Shown here: positions 29,524 through 39,921 of the stretch, piece after piece | Layout of the letters: every line of letters starts with the position of its first letter | How positions within the stretch are numbered: the first letter of the stretch is position 1 | Source of the DNA: Zygnema cylindricum | Lineage: Eukaryota > Streptophyta > Zygnematophyceae > Zygnematales > Zygnemataceae | DNA length: 64,000 bases | Assembly: GCA_037447655.1 (NCBI GenBank) | Contig: JBBHKE010000601.1 | Coordinates: 1-64,000 of the forward strand | Reading direction: 5' to 3' | Notes under the pieces: model-generated | The model's database searches: none | Seen by the model: the letters and a program-made list of their open reading frames with translations, nothing else | What the model was told of the DNA's origin: nothing | Made by a program: the position numbers and the translations under genes

Positions 29524-32028
29524 TTGTTAGCTGTTCCCGATCCGGACTTACCTTGGACGATAATTACTGACGCTAGCGATATGGCTATTGGAGCGATTCT
29601 TATGCAGGATCAAGGGAAAGGCCTTCAACCCATCACCTACAACAGTTGCAAACTAAAGGCAGCAGAGTTGAACTGGGCCACCTATGAGAAGGAGACAATA
29701 GCTATCATCAATGCGCTGGAGGTTTGGAAGTGTTACGTTCAGGGGAAACGGATCACGGTTATCACGGATCACCACGCCTTACAATATCTCCAAACCCAGC
29801 CGAAGTTGTCCAAGAAACAGGTGCGCTGGATGACGTTCCTGCAAACCTTCGGTCCGGAACTTGTTATAGAATATAAGCCGGGCAAAACAAACCCGACGGA
29901 TGCGCTGTCAAGAAGACGCGACGTCGCTGCGCCGGTAACGGAGCAACGACCGCAAGCACCGCAGCAGGGGAACGGAGACTCTGTGAAAGGGAACACCGCA
30001 GCGTCGACCGCAGCGCAAGATCCGAAACTCAGCGCAGTCACCAGTACGGTGCAAGTGGACGAACGGTGGTTAAGTCAGATAAAGGCCGCCTACGGCGACG
30101 ATGATTCACTAAAGGAACTCGTCAAACGGAAGGTAATCGTTCGAACCGCCAATGGTATGTGGCGGTATAGACCGAGTAAGACAACCCGGTTTTATGTGCC
30201 AACAAATACAGAACTTCGTCACACGATTCTTAAAATGAGTCACGACGAGCCGCTCAGTGGACATTTTGGGCGGGATAAAACAACCGCACGTGTCGCTGAG
30301 GTGTATTACTGGCCAAACATGACTCGAGACATTGCAGAATATGTCCGGACGTGTGACTCGTGTAATAGGAACAAATCGGATTCAGGGCAACAAGGTCTGT
30401 TACAACCCCTTCCAATACCATCTGTTCCTTGGGAGGCGATCTCGATGGATTTCATCGTGGCCCTTCCCCGGACGAAGGAGGGCTACGACTCAATCTTCGT
30501 TGACGTGGATTACTTGACGAAAATGACACATTTTCTACCCACGTCCACCACAACTACTGCATGTGATATCGCGGACTTATTCTTTCGGAAGATATTCCGC
30601 CATCACGAACTTCCAAAAAGGATCGTCAGCGACCGCGATCGTAAATTCGTGAGCCACTTTTGGCAAAATCTATTTGCGTTATGTGGCACGCAGCTGGCCA
30701 TGTCCACAGCCCACCACCCTCAAACTGATGGTCAGACTGAAAGGGTGAATCGAACTTTGGAGGAAGCATTGCGAGCTTATGTCTCGGTGCACCAAACGGA
30801 TTGGGTGGACCATTTAACGGCAATCGAGGTAGCATACAACAGTGTAGTGCACTCGTCAACCAATGCTACGCCATTCTCCCTCAATGGACGACAACCCACT
30901 CTTCCCCAAAACGTATTGGTAGCGGACTGCCAAACACCGACAACTCTGGACTTTGCCAAAACGCTGCAAGGAAACCTGGAAAAGGCGGCCAAGGCGCTCG
31001 GAATGGCAAAAGATCGTCAAAAGTCGCAGGCTGACGCTCACCGGAGGGACACCGTCTTTCGCGTGGGAGACAAGGTTCGCCTTGATATGGCAAACCTCTC
31101 CTTGCCGGGTGCCCTCTCTAAGAAGTTAACACCGAAATTCACGCGCCCATTCAAAATTCTTTCCCGTGTGGGCGACGTCGCTTACAGGTTGGATATCCCG
31201 ACGGACTGGCATATCCACAATGTTTTCCATGTTTCCTTTCTTAAACCATTCCGCGATCATGATTCAATATTCCCTAATCGACGACGGCATACTCCTCCAC
31301 CACCCGTTCAAGGAACCTCAGACGAGTATGAGGTGGAAGAAATCCTTCAGTCACGCCACTCTCGGAATTCCAACTCCACCCAATACTTGGTGCGTTGGAA
31401 GGGTTACGGTGCTGAGGACGACTCTTGGGTGGACGAGGGGGATCTGCATTCTCCGGAGTTGCTGCGCCGGTTTCACCGGAGTGAGGACACTCAGCTTTAC
31501 CGGAGGGGAAATCGCAGCGGCCGCAGCAAAGGAGCGAATCGCAGTGTAACAACCATCGCGATCATCTCGGGGACGCGGCAAAGGACCGCAGCGGCGATGT
31601 TACCACACCGCAGCGCTGTAGCAGCGCAGCCACCGCAACGCAACATGGTTACGATGACGTCAGAGGATCGCAGCACCACCGCTGCGCTGACAAGAAAGCG
31701 CAACGGCGCAATTGTGTTTCACTATGTGGGTGACGACGAACCCTCGGTTCCGCCGCAGCAGCGCAGTTTTATAAATGATGGACGCTGCGATACCCTCGCA
31801 CGCTGCGACGCTTCGCACAGTCCAATAGTGAAACCCTCAACCCCCGTGAATAAATCCCCCATCCGCCATCACGACCAACCTAGTCTCGGCAGCCTGGAAA
31901 TTGCTTCTCTCTGCACAGTCAGTTTACCTTCGCTTCTGGAATTACCGGAATTGTCTGGTTCAGCAGTGTCTATGGGGTCGTCGTCCTCTCCACCAACGAA
32001 AAGGAGGAGATTGATACGGGTAGAATAA
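29524..32028 (+). CDS. Gypsy RNase H-integrase-chromodomain frame (834 codons)
   Basis: RNase H comes first (TIITDASDMAIGAILMQD, YEKETIAIINALEVWKCYV, TDHHALQYL; residues ~1-125). The integrase HHCC zinc domain follows (HDEPLSGHFGRDKTTARV...CDSCNRNK, ~245-285). The integrase core has DFIVALPRTKEGYDSI, SDRDRKFVS and HHPQTDGQTERVNRTLEE (DDE). A GPY-like region and HNVFHVSFLKPF precede the chromodomain EYEVEEILQSRHS...YLVRWKGYGAEDDSWVDEGDL (~600-655). A ~185-residue Ala/Arg-rich tail ends with the NLS-like PPTKRRRLIRVE. The first codon is only where the frame opens after a frameshift. Chromodomain integrases target insertion to marked chromatin. Confidence 0.9.
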   Translation: MLAVPDPDLPWTIITDASDMAIGAILMQDQGKGLQPITYNSCKLKAAELNWATYEKETIAIINALEVWKCYVQGKRITVITDHHALQYLQTQPKLSKKQVRWMTFLQTFGPELVIEYKPGKTNPTDALSRRRDVAAPVTEQRPQAPQQGNGDSVKGNTAASTAAQDPKLSAVTSTVQVDERWLSQIKAAYGDDDSLKELVKRKVIVRTANGMWRYRPSKTTRFYVPTNTELRHTILKMSHDEPLSGHFGRDKTTARVAEVYYWPNMTRDIAEYVRTCDSCNRNKSDSGQQGLLQPLPIPSVPWEAISMDFIVALPRTKEGYDSIFVDVDYLTKMTHFLPTSTTTTACDIADLFFRKIFRHHELPKRIVSDRDRKFVSHFWQNLFALCGTQLAMSTAHHPQTDGQTERVNRTLEEALRAYVSVHQTDWVDHLTAIEVAYNSVVHSSTNATPFSLNGRQPTLPQNVLVADCQTPTTLDFAKTLQGNLEKAAKALGMAKDRQKSQADAHRRDTVFRVGDKVRLDMANLSLPGALSKKLTPKFTRPFKILSRVGDVAYRLDIPTDWHIHNVFHVSFLKPFRDHDSIFPNRRRHTPPPPVQGTSDEYEVEEILQSRHSRNSNSTQYLVRWKGYGAEDDSWVDEGDLHSPELLRRFHRSEDTQLYRRGNRSGRSKGANRSVTTIAIISGTRQRTAAAMLPHRSAVAAQPPQRNMVTMTSEDRSTTAALTRKRNGAIVFHYVGDDEPSVPPQQRSFINDGRCDTLARCDASHSPIVKPSTPVNKSPIRHHDQPSLGSLEIASLCTVSLPSLLELPELSGSAVSMGSSSSPPTKRRRLIRVE

Positions 32029-32646
32029 GGAGATCCGAACCGTCTTGAAAGATTGTTAAGGGCGGCGGAGGCCATGGTGGAAGCAAGCAGGCGAAGAGAA
32101 GAAGAAGTGGAGCCGAAACTTGAGGAAATTGCCAGTAGCGAGGCAGGACCGGCAGAGACCAATGCAGGGGAGGGGTCAAAAAACTCACAGAACCCTGAAT
32201 ACACCCCAACCCGGGAAGGTGATCAGGAACTTAAAGAAGATAATGAGCTATCGGAGGCGGAGGAACCGGATCAAGAACCAACACCTCCGCCAATTGAGGA
32301 GCGCGCCTCAGATCTAGAGGTGATGCGGGACCTAAACAAGGAGAGCACGGCCGACGAGCAGTCGTCTGAAGGCGCGGAGAGGATGGTAGAGGCACAATAC
32401 CCCAGTGGCGACGATGTGTTCCTCCTACGAGGAAACCGAAGAGATTCGGAGGAGGAGAGTGAACAGGGAGAGGAAGTTCCCGACTACCTCTTCCCACTAC
32501 CGGTCGACACCCAGCATCCGGACCCTGCCTTCAGTTTCACCAAAAGGTTTTACTGGAACCCCTCGGAGTGGCCCGAGGAATGGCGTATAGGGAAGCTTGG
32601 AGATCCTATCCGTATCCCTGCCGACGTTCCGTCACACCAAGCGTAG
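32029..32646 (+). CDS. Gypsy extra ORF after pol, part 1 (~198 codons, unknown)
   Basis: In frame with pol after its single TAA, with the first Met-like codons near 32053-32074 (RAAEAMVEASRRREEEV). The product is strongly acidic and Pro/Glu/Ser-rich, then has an aromatic block (FSFTKRFYWNPSEWPEEWRI). No membrane segment or signal peptide is visible, so it is not a typical env. It ends TAG at 32644-32646, and the frame remains open immediately after. I do not recognise the family. Confidence 0.6.
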   Translation, partial: GDPNRLERLLRAAEAMVEASRRREEEVEPKLEEIASSEAGPAETNAGEGSKNSQNPEYTPTREGDQELKEDNELSEAEEPDQEPTPPPIEERASDLEVMRDLNKESTADEQSSEGAERMVEAQYPSGDDVFLLRGNRRDSEEESEQGEEVPDYLFPLPVDTQHPDPAFSFTKRFYWNPSEWPEEWRIGKLGDPIRIPADVPSHQA

Positions 32647-32652
32647 AATTTC

Positions 32653-33246
32653 ATGCGGACAAAAGACCTAGGAAATAATCATAAGGGTTATATGCAGCTA
32701 AACCCTCACGCCTTACCGTTCGAAGAAGTGGTAGAGGACAACTACAGGTACAGGATTGATGTTCCCAGGTTACTCCGTCATTATCACCCGTGGGATGTCC
32801 GCCTCCACGACATCATCTCTAGAGCGGAGGTCACCCCTGAGGTGCGAGTACTAAAGCTGGCTCGAAGGAATGCTCTGCAGCGGGCCCGAGCTGCAAGAAA
32901 ACACATGTCCTTCAAATTGCGGAAGGTACCTCGGTGGGAACCGGCGGACGAGGAACTTGAGGAAGTTCCCATAGTGGCTGAACCCGAAGAACCTAAGATT
33001 CACGCATCCGAGGAGCCTGCACCGGCAGACGTTCTGCCGCGACCCAAAGTACCCGAGGTTGAGGTAGGGGAAGATCGGGTTCGGGAACGAATCACTCGGA
33101 GGCGGTTGGCACCTGCAGATCATCACATCGCGTTACTGGAGACCCGATGTGAACAGCTCCAAAATCAACTCGACGCCCTTCGCCAGGAGTTCGAAGAGTA
33201 TCGCGAGGAAACATATGACATACTCCGGCAATTGCAGTTTCCTTGA
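32653..33246 (+). CDS. Gypsy extra ORF after pol, part 2 (~198 codons, coiled coil)
   Basis: In the same frame as part 1, so one TAG divides a ~400-codon unit. It opens RTKDLGNNHKGYMQLNPHALPFEEV, contains LLRHYHPWDVRLHDIISRAE and a basic stretch (LARRNALQRARAARKHM). It ends with a heptad-like coiled coil (LETRCEQLQNQLDALRQEF). The stop TGA (33244) is 45 bp before the 3' LTR. No known domain was recognised; a structural or gag-like accessory role is speculative. Confidence 0.6.
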   Translation: MRTKDLGNNHKGYMQLNPHALPFEEVVEDNYRYRIDVPRLLRHYHPWDVRLHDIISRAEVTPEVRVLKLARRNALQRARAARKHMSFKLRKVPRWEPADEELEEVPIVAEPEEPKIHASEEPAPADVLPRPKVPEVEVGEDRVRERITRRRLAPADHHIALLETRCEQLQNQLDALRQEFEEYREETYDILRQLQFP

Positions 33247-33291
33247 GTCACTCAAAGTTCAGCGGGACGCTGAATCCTTAGTGGGAGGCAC

Positions 33292-33725
33292 TGTAACAGG
33301 GTTACAGAATTGGATACTTATTGGCTAAGGCTAGGCTGCTATAGTTGCGATTTCAGAGCAGCGCAGTTGCGGTTCCAGACCAGCGCAGCTGCGATTCCAG
33401 ACCAGCGCAGCATAGCAACTTAGCGGCGTAGCAACTAGTAGCGCAGCAGCGCAGCATAGCAACGCCGCAGAATGTAGATTGAGTTGTATAGTTCTAGAAG
33501 GAAGTTTTGGATAGACCCGGTTGATCGCGAAGGTCCACGTGTACAGCTGTATAGTACTAGGTTGACTAGCAGCTAGCTAGTTTAAATAGTCGAGTAGACT
33601 TAGTGAATGGGAGACCTGAAGTAGACCTACGCAGCTAGCGCAACTTTGTACTCTCTTTCAAGTAATAAAGCGCAACCTTGTCTGTGAATTCTGTGTACTC
33701 CTGCTGTTGCTACGGGAAGATCCTT
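33292..33725 (+). repeat. 3' LTR of the gypsy element, right end missing
   Basis: TGTAACAGGG... matches the 5' LTR up to GGGAAGATCCTT (33725), then switches to copia A gag sequence. About 60 bp of LTR and any target duplication are gone. Confidence 0.87.
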
Positions 33726-35281
33726 TGTGTCAAGTTGTCGAAGCCGAGGCTCCAAGAGAACCGTGGAGGGGGTTCTTCCGGAGGGAAGAAAAGGCACTTG
33801 TGGTTACAAAAATGACAGGAGAAACCGAGGATGAGTCTTTTGAGGAGGATGAGGAGCTTCTTTTTAACGAGAGTCTAGAGGAGAAGGAGATCCCTCAGAG
33901 AAAGAAGTGTGCCCTTGGAGCAATTCGGGAAGCTCCACAAGAAGGATGGATTATCGACTCAAGTGCATCCATGCATTTGTGTCGTGATAAAGAACTATTC
34001 ACTAAGCTAAGAAAGATCCCTACTCTAGAGATAGGGTATAGGGATGGGAGAGTGGTTACCACAGATCTAGTGGGATTAGTAGATTTGAAAGTCTTAGTGG
34101 AGGGTAAGACTTCTATACTTACATTCTCAGGTGTACTCTACATTCCTCAGCTGAGTAAAATTCTTGTCTCTACGTCTGTTTTGATGACAAGGAGTTTGAT
34201 ACCTTCACAAGAAAGTGATTCTTTACAACTAAGTATGGGGATGAAGTTTACTTCACGGCAGATAAGGGTAGCCAAGGAATGTTTAGGCTTAACCTGAGTA
34301 ATGAAAAGAAAAATGCTTACTATGTTGGTGTTCCTAAGTTTATGATTTGGCATAAGCGGTTGGGGCATGTGCAATTTGATAGGTTGAGGGAAATGAAAAA
34401 GCTTGGGGTAGTAGAAGGCATTCAGTTTTGGGATAATGAAATGATGGATGATGTAGTGGTTGTGCTCAAGGTAAGGCTCACAGACTTCCCTTTCCCAAAG
34501 CCGCCACATATAGAGGTGAGAAAGTGTTAGATTTGGTCCACACAGATATTTGGAGTCCGGCAAAAGTACCTTCAGTTGGAGGAAAAAGGTTTATGATGAC
34601 AATAACCGATGACTGGTCTAAATACTCTAGAGTCTACTTTCTGAAAAGAAAGTCTGAAGCATCAACTTACTTCAAAGAATATAAAGCTTGGAGTGAGAAG
34701 TTGCATGAAACCCCCATTAAGAGGATAAGGAGTGATAATGGGGGGGAATATACCTCTAACCAGTTTGAGGAATATGTGAGAGATGAGGGAGTGCAACACC
34801 AAAAAATTGTACCATATAACCCGGAAAAAAATGGGGTAGCTGAAAGGTTGAATTGAATACTAGGAGATAGTGCATGCAATATGTTGGCAGACAAGAAAAT
34901 AGGAAAGAGATTTTGGGTAGAAGCAATGAACTGTGCCAACTACATTAAGAATAGAGTCCTTACCTCAGCTGTAAAGGGAGTGACACCTTATGAGAGATGG
35001 GTTGGAAGGAAACCAGATATCTCACACCTTAAAGTCTTCGGTAGCCAAGTTTACAGTATTGACACAGATAGGTAAAACTGAAAACTAGATGCTAAAGGAA
35101 AACCTGGATACTTTCTGGGATATGATAAGGATGTTAAGGGATATAAAGTCTATGAATTAGCAAAGAAAATTATTATTCTGGTCAAACAGTTAGTTGTCAT
35201 GGATGAAGGGAAGTCATTTGACCCTTTCAAATGTACAAAAAAGATAAGAATCAGATTTGAGTCTGAAAGTGAGGAGAACTC
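33726..35281 (+). pseudogene. copia A3 gag end, protease and integrase (decayed)
   Basis: It begins in mid gag (TGTGTCAAG, cf. 2045) fused to the gypsy LTR. The protease motif reads IIDSSASMH, with Gly of DSG changed to Ser. A frameshift after LVSTSVL near 34180 and another near 34455 precede integrase 34524-34856 (TDIWSPAKVPSVGGKR, RSDNGGEYTSNQFEE). A stop lies at 34854, then 34881-35075 (TPYERWVGRKPDISHL). TAA and TGA at 35073 and 35079 break KNWKLD; the TGA replaces TGG. Confidence 0.85.
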
Positions 35282-37153
35282 GTGAGTGAAACCGTGATTG
35301 CAGATTCAGGGGAGATCCAAGATACAAGAAACTCACCGGAAACCTCACATACTCCTATAGACTTCAAGGAGATAGAAGAAACGGGACAAATACCGACTTC
35401 CATGGACAGGGCAGCCGATGACACAGTGAGAAGAAATCCAAGACTTCCATCCATTCCAGCTTCGGAGTTTGAGGGAGGAACGAGGAGCAGCAAAAGGATA
35501 CAAAAAAAACAAGCTACTCATAAGGTAACTAAGCTATCTCACCTAGATGAGCCCCAATCTTACTCGAAGGGAGTAAATAGTGTAGAGAAAGAAAGATGGA
35601 TTAAAGCCATAAATGATGAGATGGCTTCTATCATGGAAGCAAATACTTGGGAACTAGCAAATTCTCCTCCATGCAAAAAATCTATTGGGTGTAAATGTGT
35701 ATTTAACTAAAACTGAACCCTGATAATACCATTGAGAGATATAAGCCTCGATTGGAAGCGAACGGGTTCACCCAGAAGGAGGGGATTGACAATGAGGAGA
35801 CCTTTGCTCCAGTTGATCGGTTCCCATCAGTAAGGATTCTCCTCAGTTTGGCAGCAGCGGAAGATATGGAAATACACCTGATGGACATTAAGACTGCTTT
35901 TCTTAATGGTGAGTTAGAGGAAGAAATTTTCATGAGACAACTCGAGGGGTTGGTGGAAGAAGTAGAAGAGAGCAAAGTCTGTAGGCTCATAAAGTCCTTA
36001 TATGGAAAGAAGCAAGCTCCCCGACAGTGGAATAAGAAACAAGATGAGTTTCTTACCAGTCTCGGATATATCCGTATCAGCTCTGACCATTCTATCTATA
36101 TGTTTGAAGATGAGAATGGTGTCATTTTTATTGCAATCTATGTGGATGATCTGCTTCTGTTGAGTATATCTTGGGAAAAGATCAATAAGTTAAAGAGAGA
36201 TCTTAAAAGGAGACTTGATATGAAGGATTTAGGGGAGGCAAGATATATTTTGGGGATTCAAATGGAGAGAGAGAGTGGGAAGAAGATTATCAAACTTACT
36301 CAAAAAGAAGCAATAGGTAATATGCTTGAGAAATTCCAGATGGAAAATGCTAACAGTTGTACCACTCCCATGGACTTGAAAAAAGGAAGTGATGGGAGTG
36401 TAGAAGGAGGAGTGATGATCTTAGATGATCAAATGAGTCCACAGGAGAGAGAGTTTATGAAGTCTATCCCTTATAGACAGGTCGTAGGAAGTTTAATCTA
36501 TTTTATGAACTGTATCAGGCCAGACATAGCAACAACAGTTGGAGTACTCACTATGAGTCTTAATGATCCTAGGAAGAGAGAGTAGGAGGCAACCAAGAGA
36601 GTCATCAGATATCTGGTGGGAACTAGAGAGTTATGGTTGCATTTGGGAGGGGAGCACACTGACATCACTACTTGGAGTGATGCCAGTTATGGGGACGCAC
36701 CTATGAGAAAATGCACTTCTGGGTATGTGTTGTATGTTGGGGAAGGTGCATGCTGTTGGAGCAGTAATCAACAAAAGGTGGTTGCTCATTATACTCTGGA
36801 GGCTGAGTACATCGCCTCTTGTTCTGCTTGGAAAGAATTGATGTGGGTCAAATCCTTGTTGCAAGAATTAGGGTATATGAAGGAGGGAGTGCATGAAGTT
36901 TTTTGTGATAATCATGCTGCAATTGCAATTGCAGCCAATCCAGAACTACATTTCAAGGGTAAATATATGGACATAAGATTGAGTTTCGTGAGGGAAAAAG
37001 TTGAAAATAAAATTGTAAATCTTGTGTATAAATCCGATGAAGAAATGGTGGCTGACATGATGACCAAACCTGTGCCCTCTCCAAAGTTAAAATATTGTAG
37101 GGAAAAATGTGGATTAAAAGAAAAGTTAAAAGTAGACCAGAAAATAAGGGGAG
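35282..37153 (+). pseudogene. copia A3 RT-RNase H
   Basis: Open pieces are 35282-35710 (linker, RNPRLPSIPASEFEGG, RT start), 35752-36585 (RT with intact YVDDLL) and 36616 to 37164 (RNase H, TTWSDASYGDAPMRK, CDNHAAIAIA). A frameshift at 35710 and TAG at 36583, where the other copies have TGG, break the frame. The RNase H stop codon is lost (CAG), so the frame runs a few codons into the LTR. A polypurine tract AATAAGGGGAG precedes the LTR. Confidence 0.86.
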
Positions 37154-38172
37154 TGTTGAAATAAGCAGTATTTTCTAGGTCTAAAATAATTAGCGGAAAC
37201 AGATAAAGAAAATGGAGGCAGCTTGCCTTCATCTCTTCTCTCTTGCCTTCATCTCTTCTCTCTTGCCCCCATACTTGCTGTAGTCACTGAAGGAGAGAGA
37301 GAGCGATGGAGCCATAGCTACCTCAGCTCCATAGGAAGGACTAAAGAGTGACTTAAGTCACTCTCAACAAAAGGTTAAGTCCGGCAAGACTCTAACCCCC
37401 GACCGACAGGGCGCGGCGTAGCCGTTAGCTCTAACCCGTCTGTCGTAGAAGTCCGTTAAGAGATATAGGGTTTGATAAGTATTTAAACTATTGTATAATG
37501 TTGAAACCATTTAACTGAAATATGGACGAATGAACATGGAACTTGTTAAGGTTTAGTGCGAACATCATTTCGCATGAAGCATATGAATCGGACATTTGTT
37601 TCAACGGTCGACATTTAATATCGGATTTAATCCGACGGCGCACATCATCGCCGAGATCGCGGAATGGTCAGTTTGGCTTTTGTAGACGTGGCATGACTTG
37701 GCGCCGTGTGGAAGAATGACATTCGGTTGCGGGAATTCCGGAGAATATACGAACGAGTGGAAAAGTGACACGCGTCCACTCATTAGCCTTGTCGTACACC
37801 GCCCGTACAGAAAGGACATCGGCCGTAGTACTTTTCGGTACTTTACAGTTATATGATTGGTTTGTACTTCGATAGCTAGGGGTTGTGAGAGAGGTTTTAG
37901 GACTTAGGAAATTTTGGTAGATAGTCACCTCTCTCTTTAAGAGAGCGTTGAATAAATTGGCATTTTTTGCCGGCTCATAACTTATCGGCTGGTTGGCCGT
38001 TTTCTGTGATTCTTTTTGCTACGGACTCATGGGAGTCCAAGCTGCAGAGGGGTGCATTCAAACTGTCATTTTGCTTTCCTGAACAGCAGTGGTTGTGGCT
38101 TGAAGTGGGTTAGTTAAATACTATCTAGAGGCTTCCTGTATTTTGTGATCTAATGGAGGGCACAAAATTGCA
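37154..38172 (+). repeat. LTR of copia A3 (3' LTR)
   Basis: TGTTGAAATA...AATTGCA, 1019 bp, the right edge of the retroelement nest. A minus-strand tRNA-like stretch (GAGCTAACGGCTACGCC, GGTTAGAGTC) lies near 37375-37435. A 5-base target copy cannot be checked because the left end of the element is missing. Confidence 0.83.
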
Positions 38173-38701
38173 CATAATTTCAACGCGGATAATTATTGCC
38201 GACATAACCCAATATAAAGCACTTCAATAACTTAGAGTTAACTTCCTCTGCGAAAAAGTTGTATAGGATTTAGACTATACAGCGCAGAATTATATTTTTA
38301 TGTAGTGTTCATACTGCACAGTACAGTCAAGTACACTCCGTATCGTTATTACTTTTTTATTAGGTTGAAGGTTTTGTTATTGCAAAATGAGAAGTTGGGA
38401 ACGTAGAATATTTAGTGCAAGAAGAGGTGGTAGACTGTAGTCCACTTACTTTAAAATAGTGTTTTTTAAGATTATTTTATGATGTGCGTTGGAAGAACCA
38501 TCAAAGTACAAAGGGGGTAAAAAAAAGAAATAGAACATTTAAAGACTACAAGAGCCAACAGCTACGAAAACAAAACAAAACAAACAAATGAGGAAAAAAC
38601 AAAAGCAACTAGGCTAACTAGCTAGAACAAACAAAAAACCAAAGATGACTAGACAAAAAAGAAAAAATCCACTCTATATGATGCCCCACAACCCCAACAA
38701 A
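38173..38701. other. Gene-free AT-rich stretch
   Basis: No credible frame, RNA gene or repeat is seen. It has an A-rich run (38570-38600) and lies between the copia A3 LTR and the non-LTR remnant. Confidence 0.5.
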
Positions 38702-39792
38702 CTAAAGTCCACACCCTCGAAGATCGTGGATGTGGACTGGATCTCGTGGAGGAAGGTCTGGGAGGCCTCGCCTATCATCTGCCACCATGCTTCTACGGAG
38801 AAGGGCCGCAGCTTGCGCTCGTTGAAGGGAAACCGATACATGTTGCCGGTAAAAAACAACCAAAAGGCTTGGGGGAGGACTCCTTGTACCCCTCGAATCA
38901 AATGCTCTCTTAGCACAGCTGCGAAGAAAATCATCGAAAGACTTGTCCAAAGAACCAAAAATCTTTGTGGCAAATGGGACAAACTGGTCCGCTGGGTCTT
39001 GGTGAGCGTAATCACTTTCCTTAGAATCCGTTGCGTCCCGAGCCGCCACGCCTGTATACACTACTGCGCGAGAAGAAATGTTGGTCCCAGTTCGATCAGT
39101 AAGGACCACATCACCCAAAGTCCGCCCAGTCCCGTGGAGGAAAACCAAGTCAACCTGAGGGCTTCGAAAACCACTAGATTGGGGTTGAGGAGGTAAGATA
39201 TGAGAAACCTCTGGCTTCACAGTGTAGCCTGCTTCGACACCAATCGCAGCAATCGCATCACGAACCAAATCATGCGCGACAGTACGTTCACCCCCCCGCG
39301 AACAACGAAGTAAATGGATGCCGTCGGAGTCAATAGGTTGGTTGCAAACACAGTTGGGGCGCCCAAGAAGCGGAGGGTGAGGCAAACCCAAACGAAGGCG
39401 GATAGCAGAGGTGAACTGGTCAGACGTTAGACGAAGTGTTGAAAAAATGGGTGTTGCCTGTAGCCATGCACTTGTCCCAGTGCAGAACACGAACGTAAAC
39501 GAGCACGCGATTGAGCGGAAGGTAACGCGTTTTATAGATCATGGAATTCAGCGACTGCCAACTGCTCGGATATGCGTTGTTGCACATGGTAGTTATTGTC
39601 AGCAATAAGGGACGGAAAAGGTGGCGCTTGGTTTCGGTCATCAGACGGAAGGAGTGCACGAGCGGAGAGAAAAGCGTGATGAAACAGAAAAAGATTATCC
39701 TCTATTTTAGGGACGACTTGGGCTAGAATGGGAACATCATTTGCTATAAAACGGGAAGTGATGGCAGGCGCCACTAAAGCCCAACTACCCAA
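38702..39792 (-). pseudogene. Non-LTR retrotransposon remnant with restriction-like endonuclease
   Basis: The minus-strand frame 39490-38702 (262 codons) reads AWLQATPIFSTLRLTSDQF, RLRLGLPHPP, then a CCHC-type finger (CVCNQPIDSDGIHLLRC). A conserved RT-tail helix follows (AHDLVRDAI) and an endonuclease-like core with spaced acids (SPQVDLVFLHGTG, LGDVVLTD). This order matches the C-terminus of R2-like elements encoding a restriction-like endonuclease. Upstream codons continue at 39792-39532 (DVPILAQVVPKIEDNL) but are split by a TAA and a frameshift near 39490. The RT itself is absent, so it is a 5'-truncated dead copy. Confidence 0.6.
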
Positions 39793-39921
39793 AAGTGGGC
39801 AGTGTACCTAACACTATCTGATCGTACTATGCTGTGGGAGAATCTAGAATACGGTTTACCGTACTTGAAGTTTCCTGCAGCAGATTTTTGGGGTCACCTA
39901 ACCGCTGTATTGTACTGTACA

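Larger units (their letters stand above)
23073..33725 (+). mobile_element. Ty3/gypsy chromovirus with an extra 3' ORF, hosting element D
   Basis: The element has a 496-bp 5' LTR, a 3'-tRNA-type primer site, gag-protease, RT, RNase H, integrase, a chromodomain and an extra ORF, then a 3' LTR cut short at 33725. Copia D (25114-28515) interrupts it between protease and RT with TSD GTGAC. LTR divergence by eye is clearly higher than for D. The pol frame has two frameshifts and nonsense codons, so it is inactive in cis. No TSD can be seen because the right end is lost; it sits between two copia A fragments. Confidence 0.92.
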
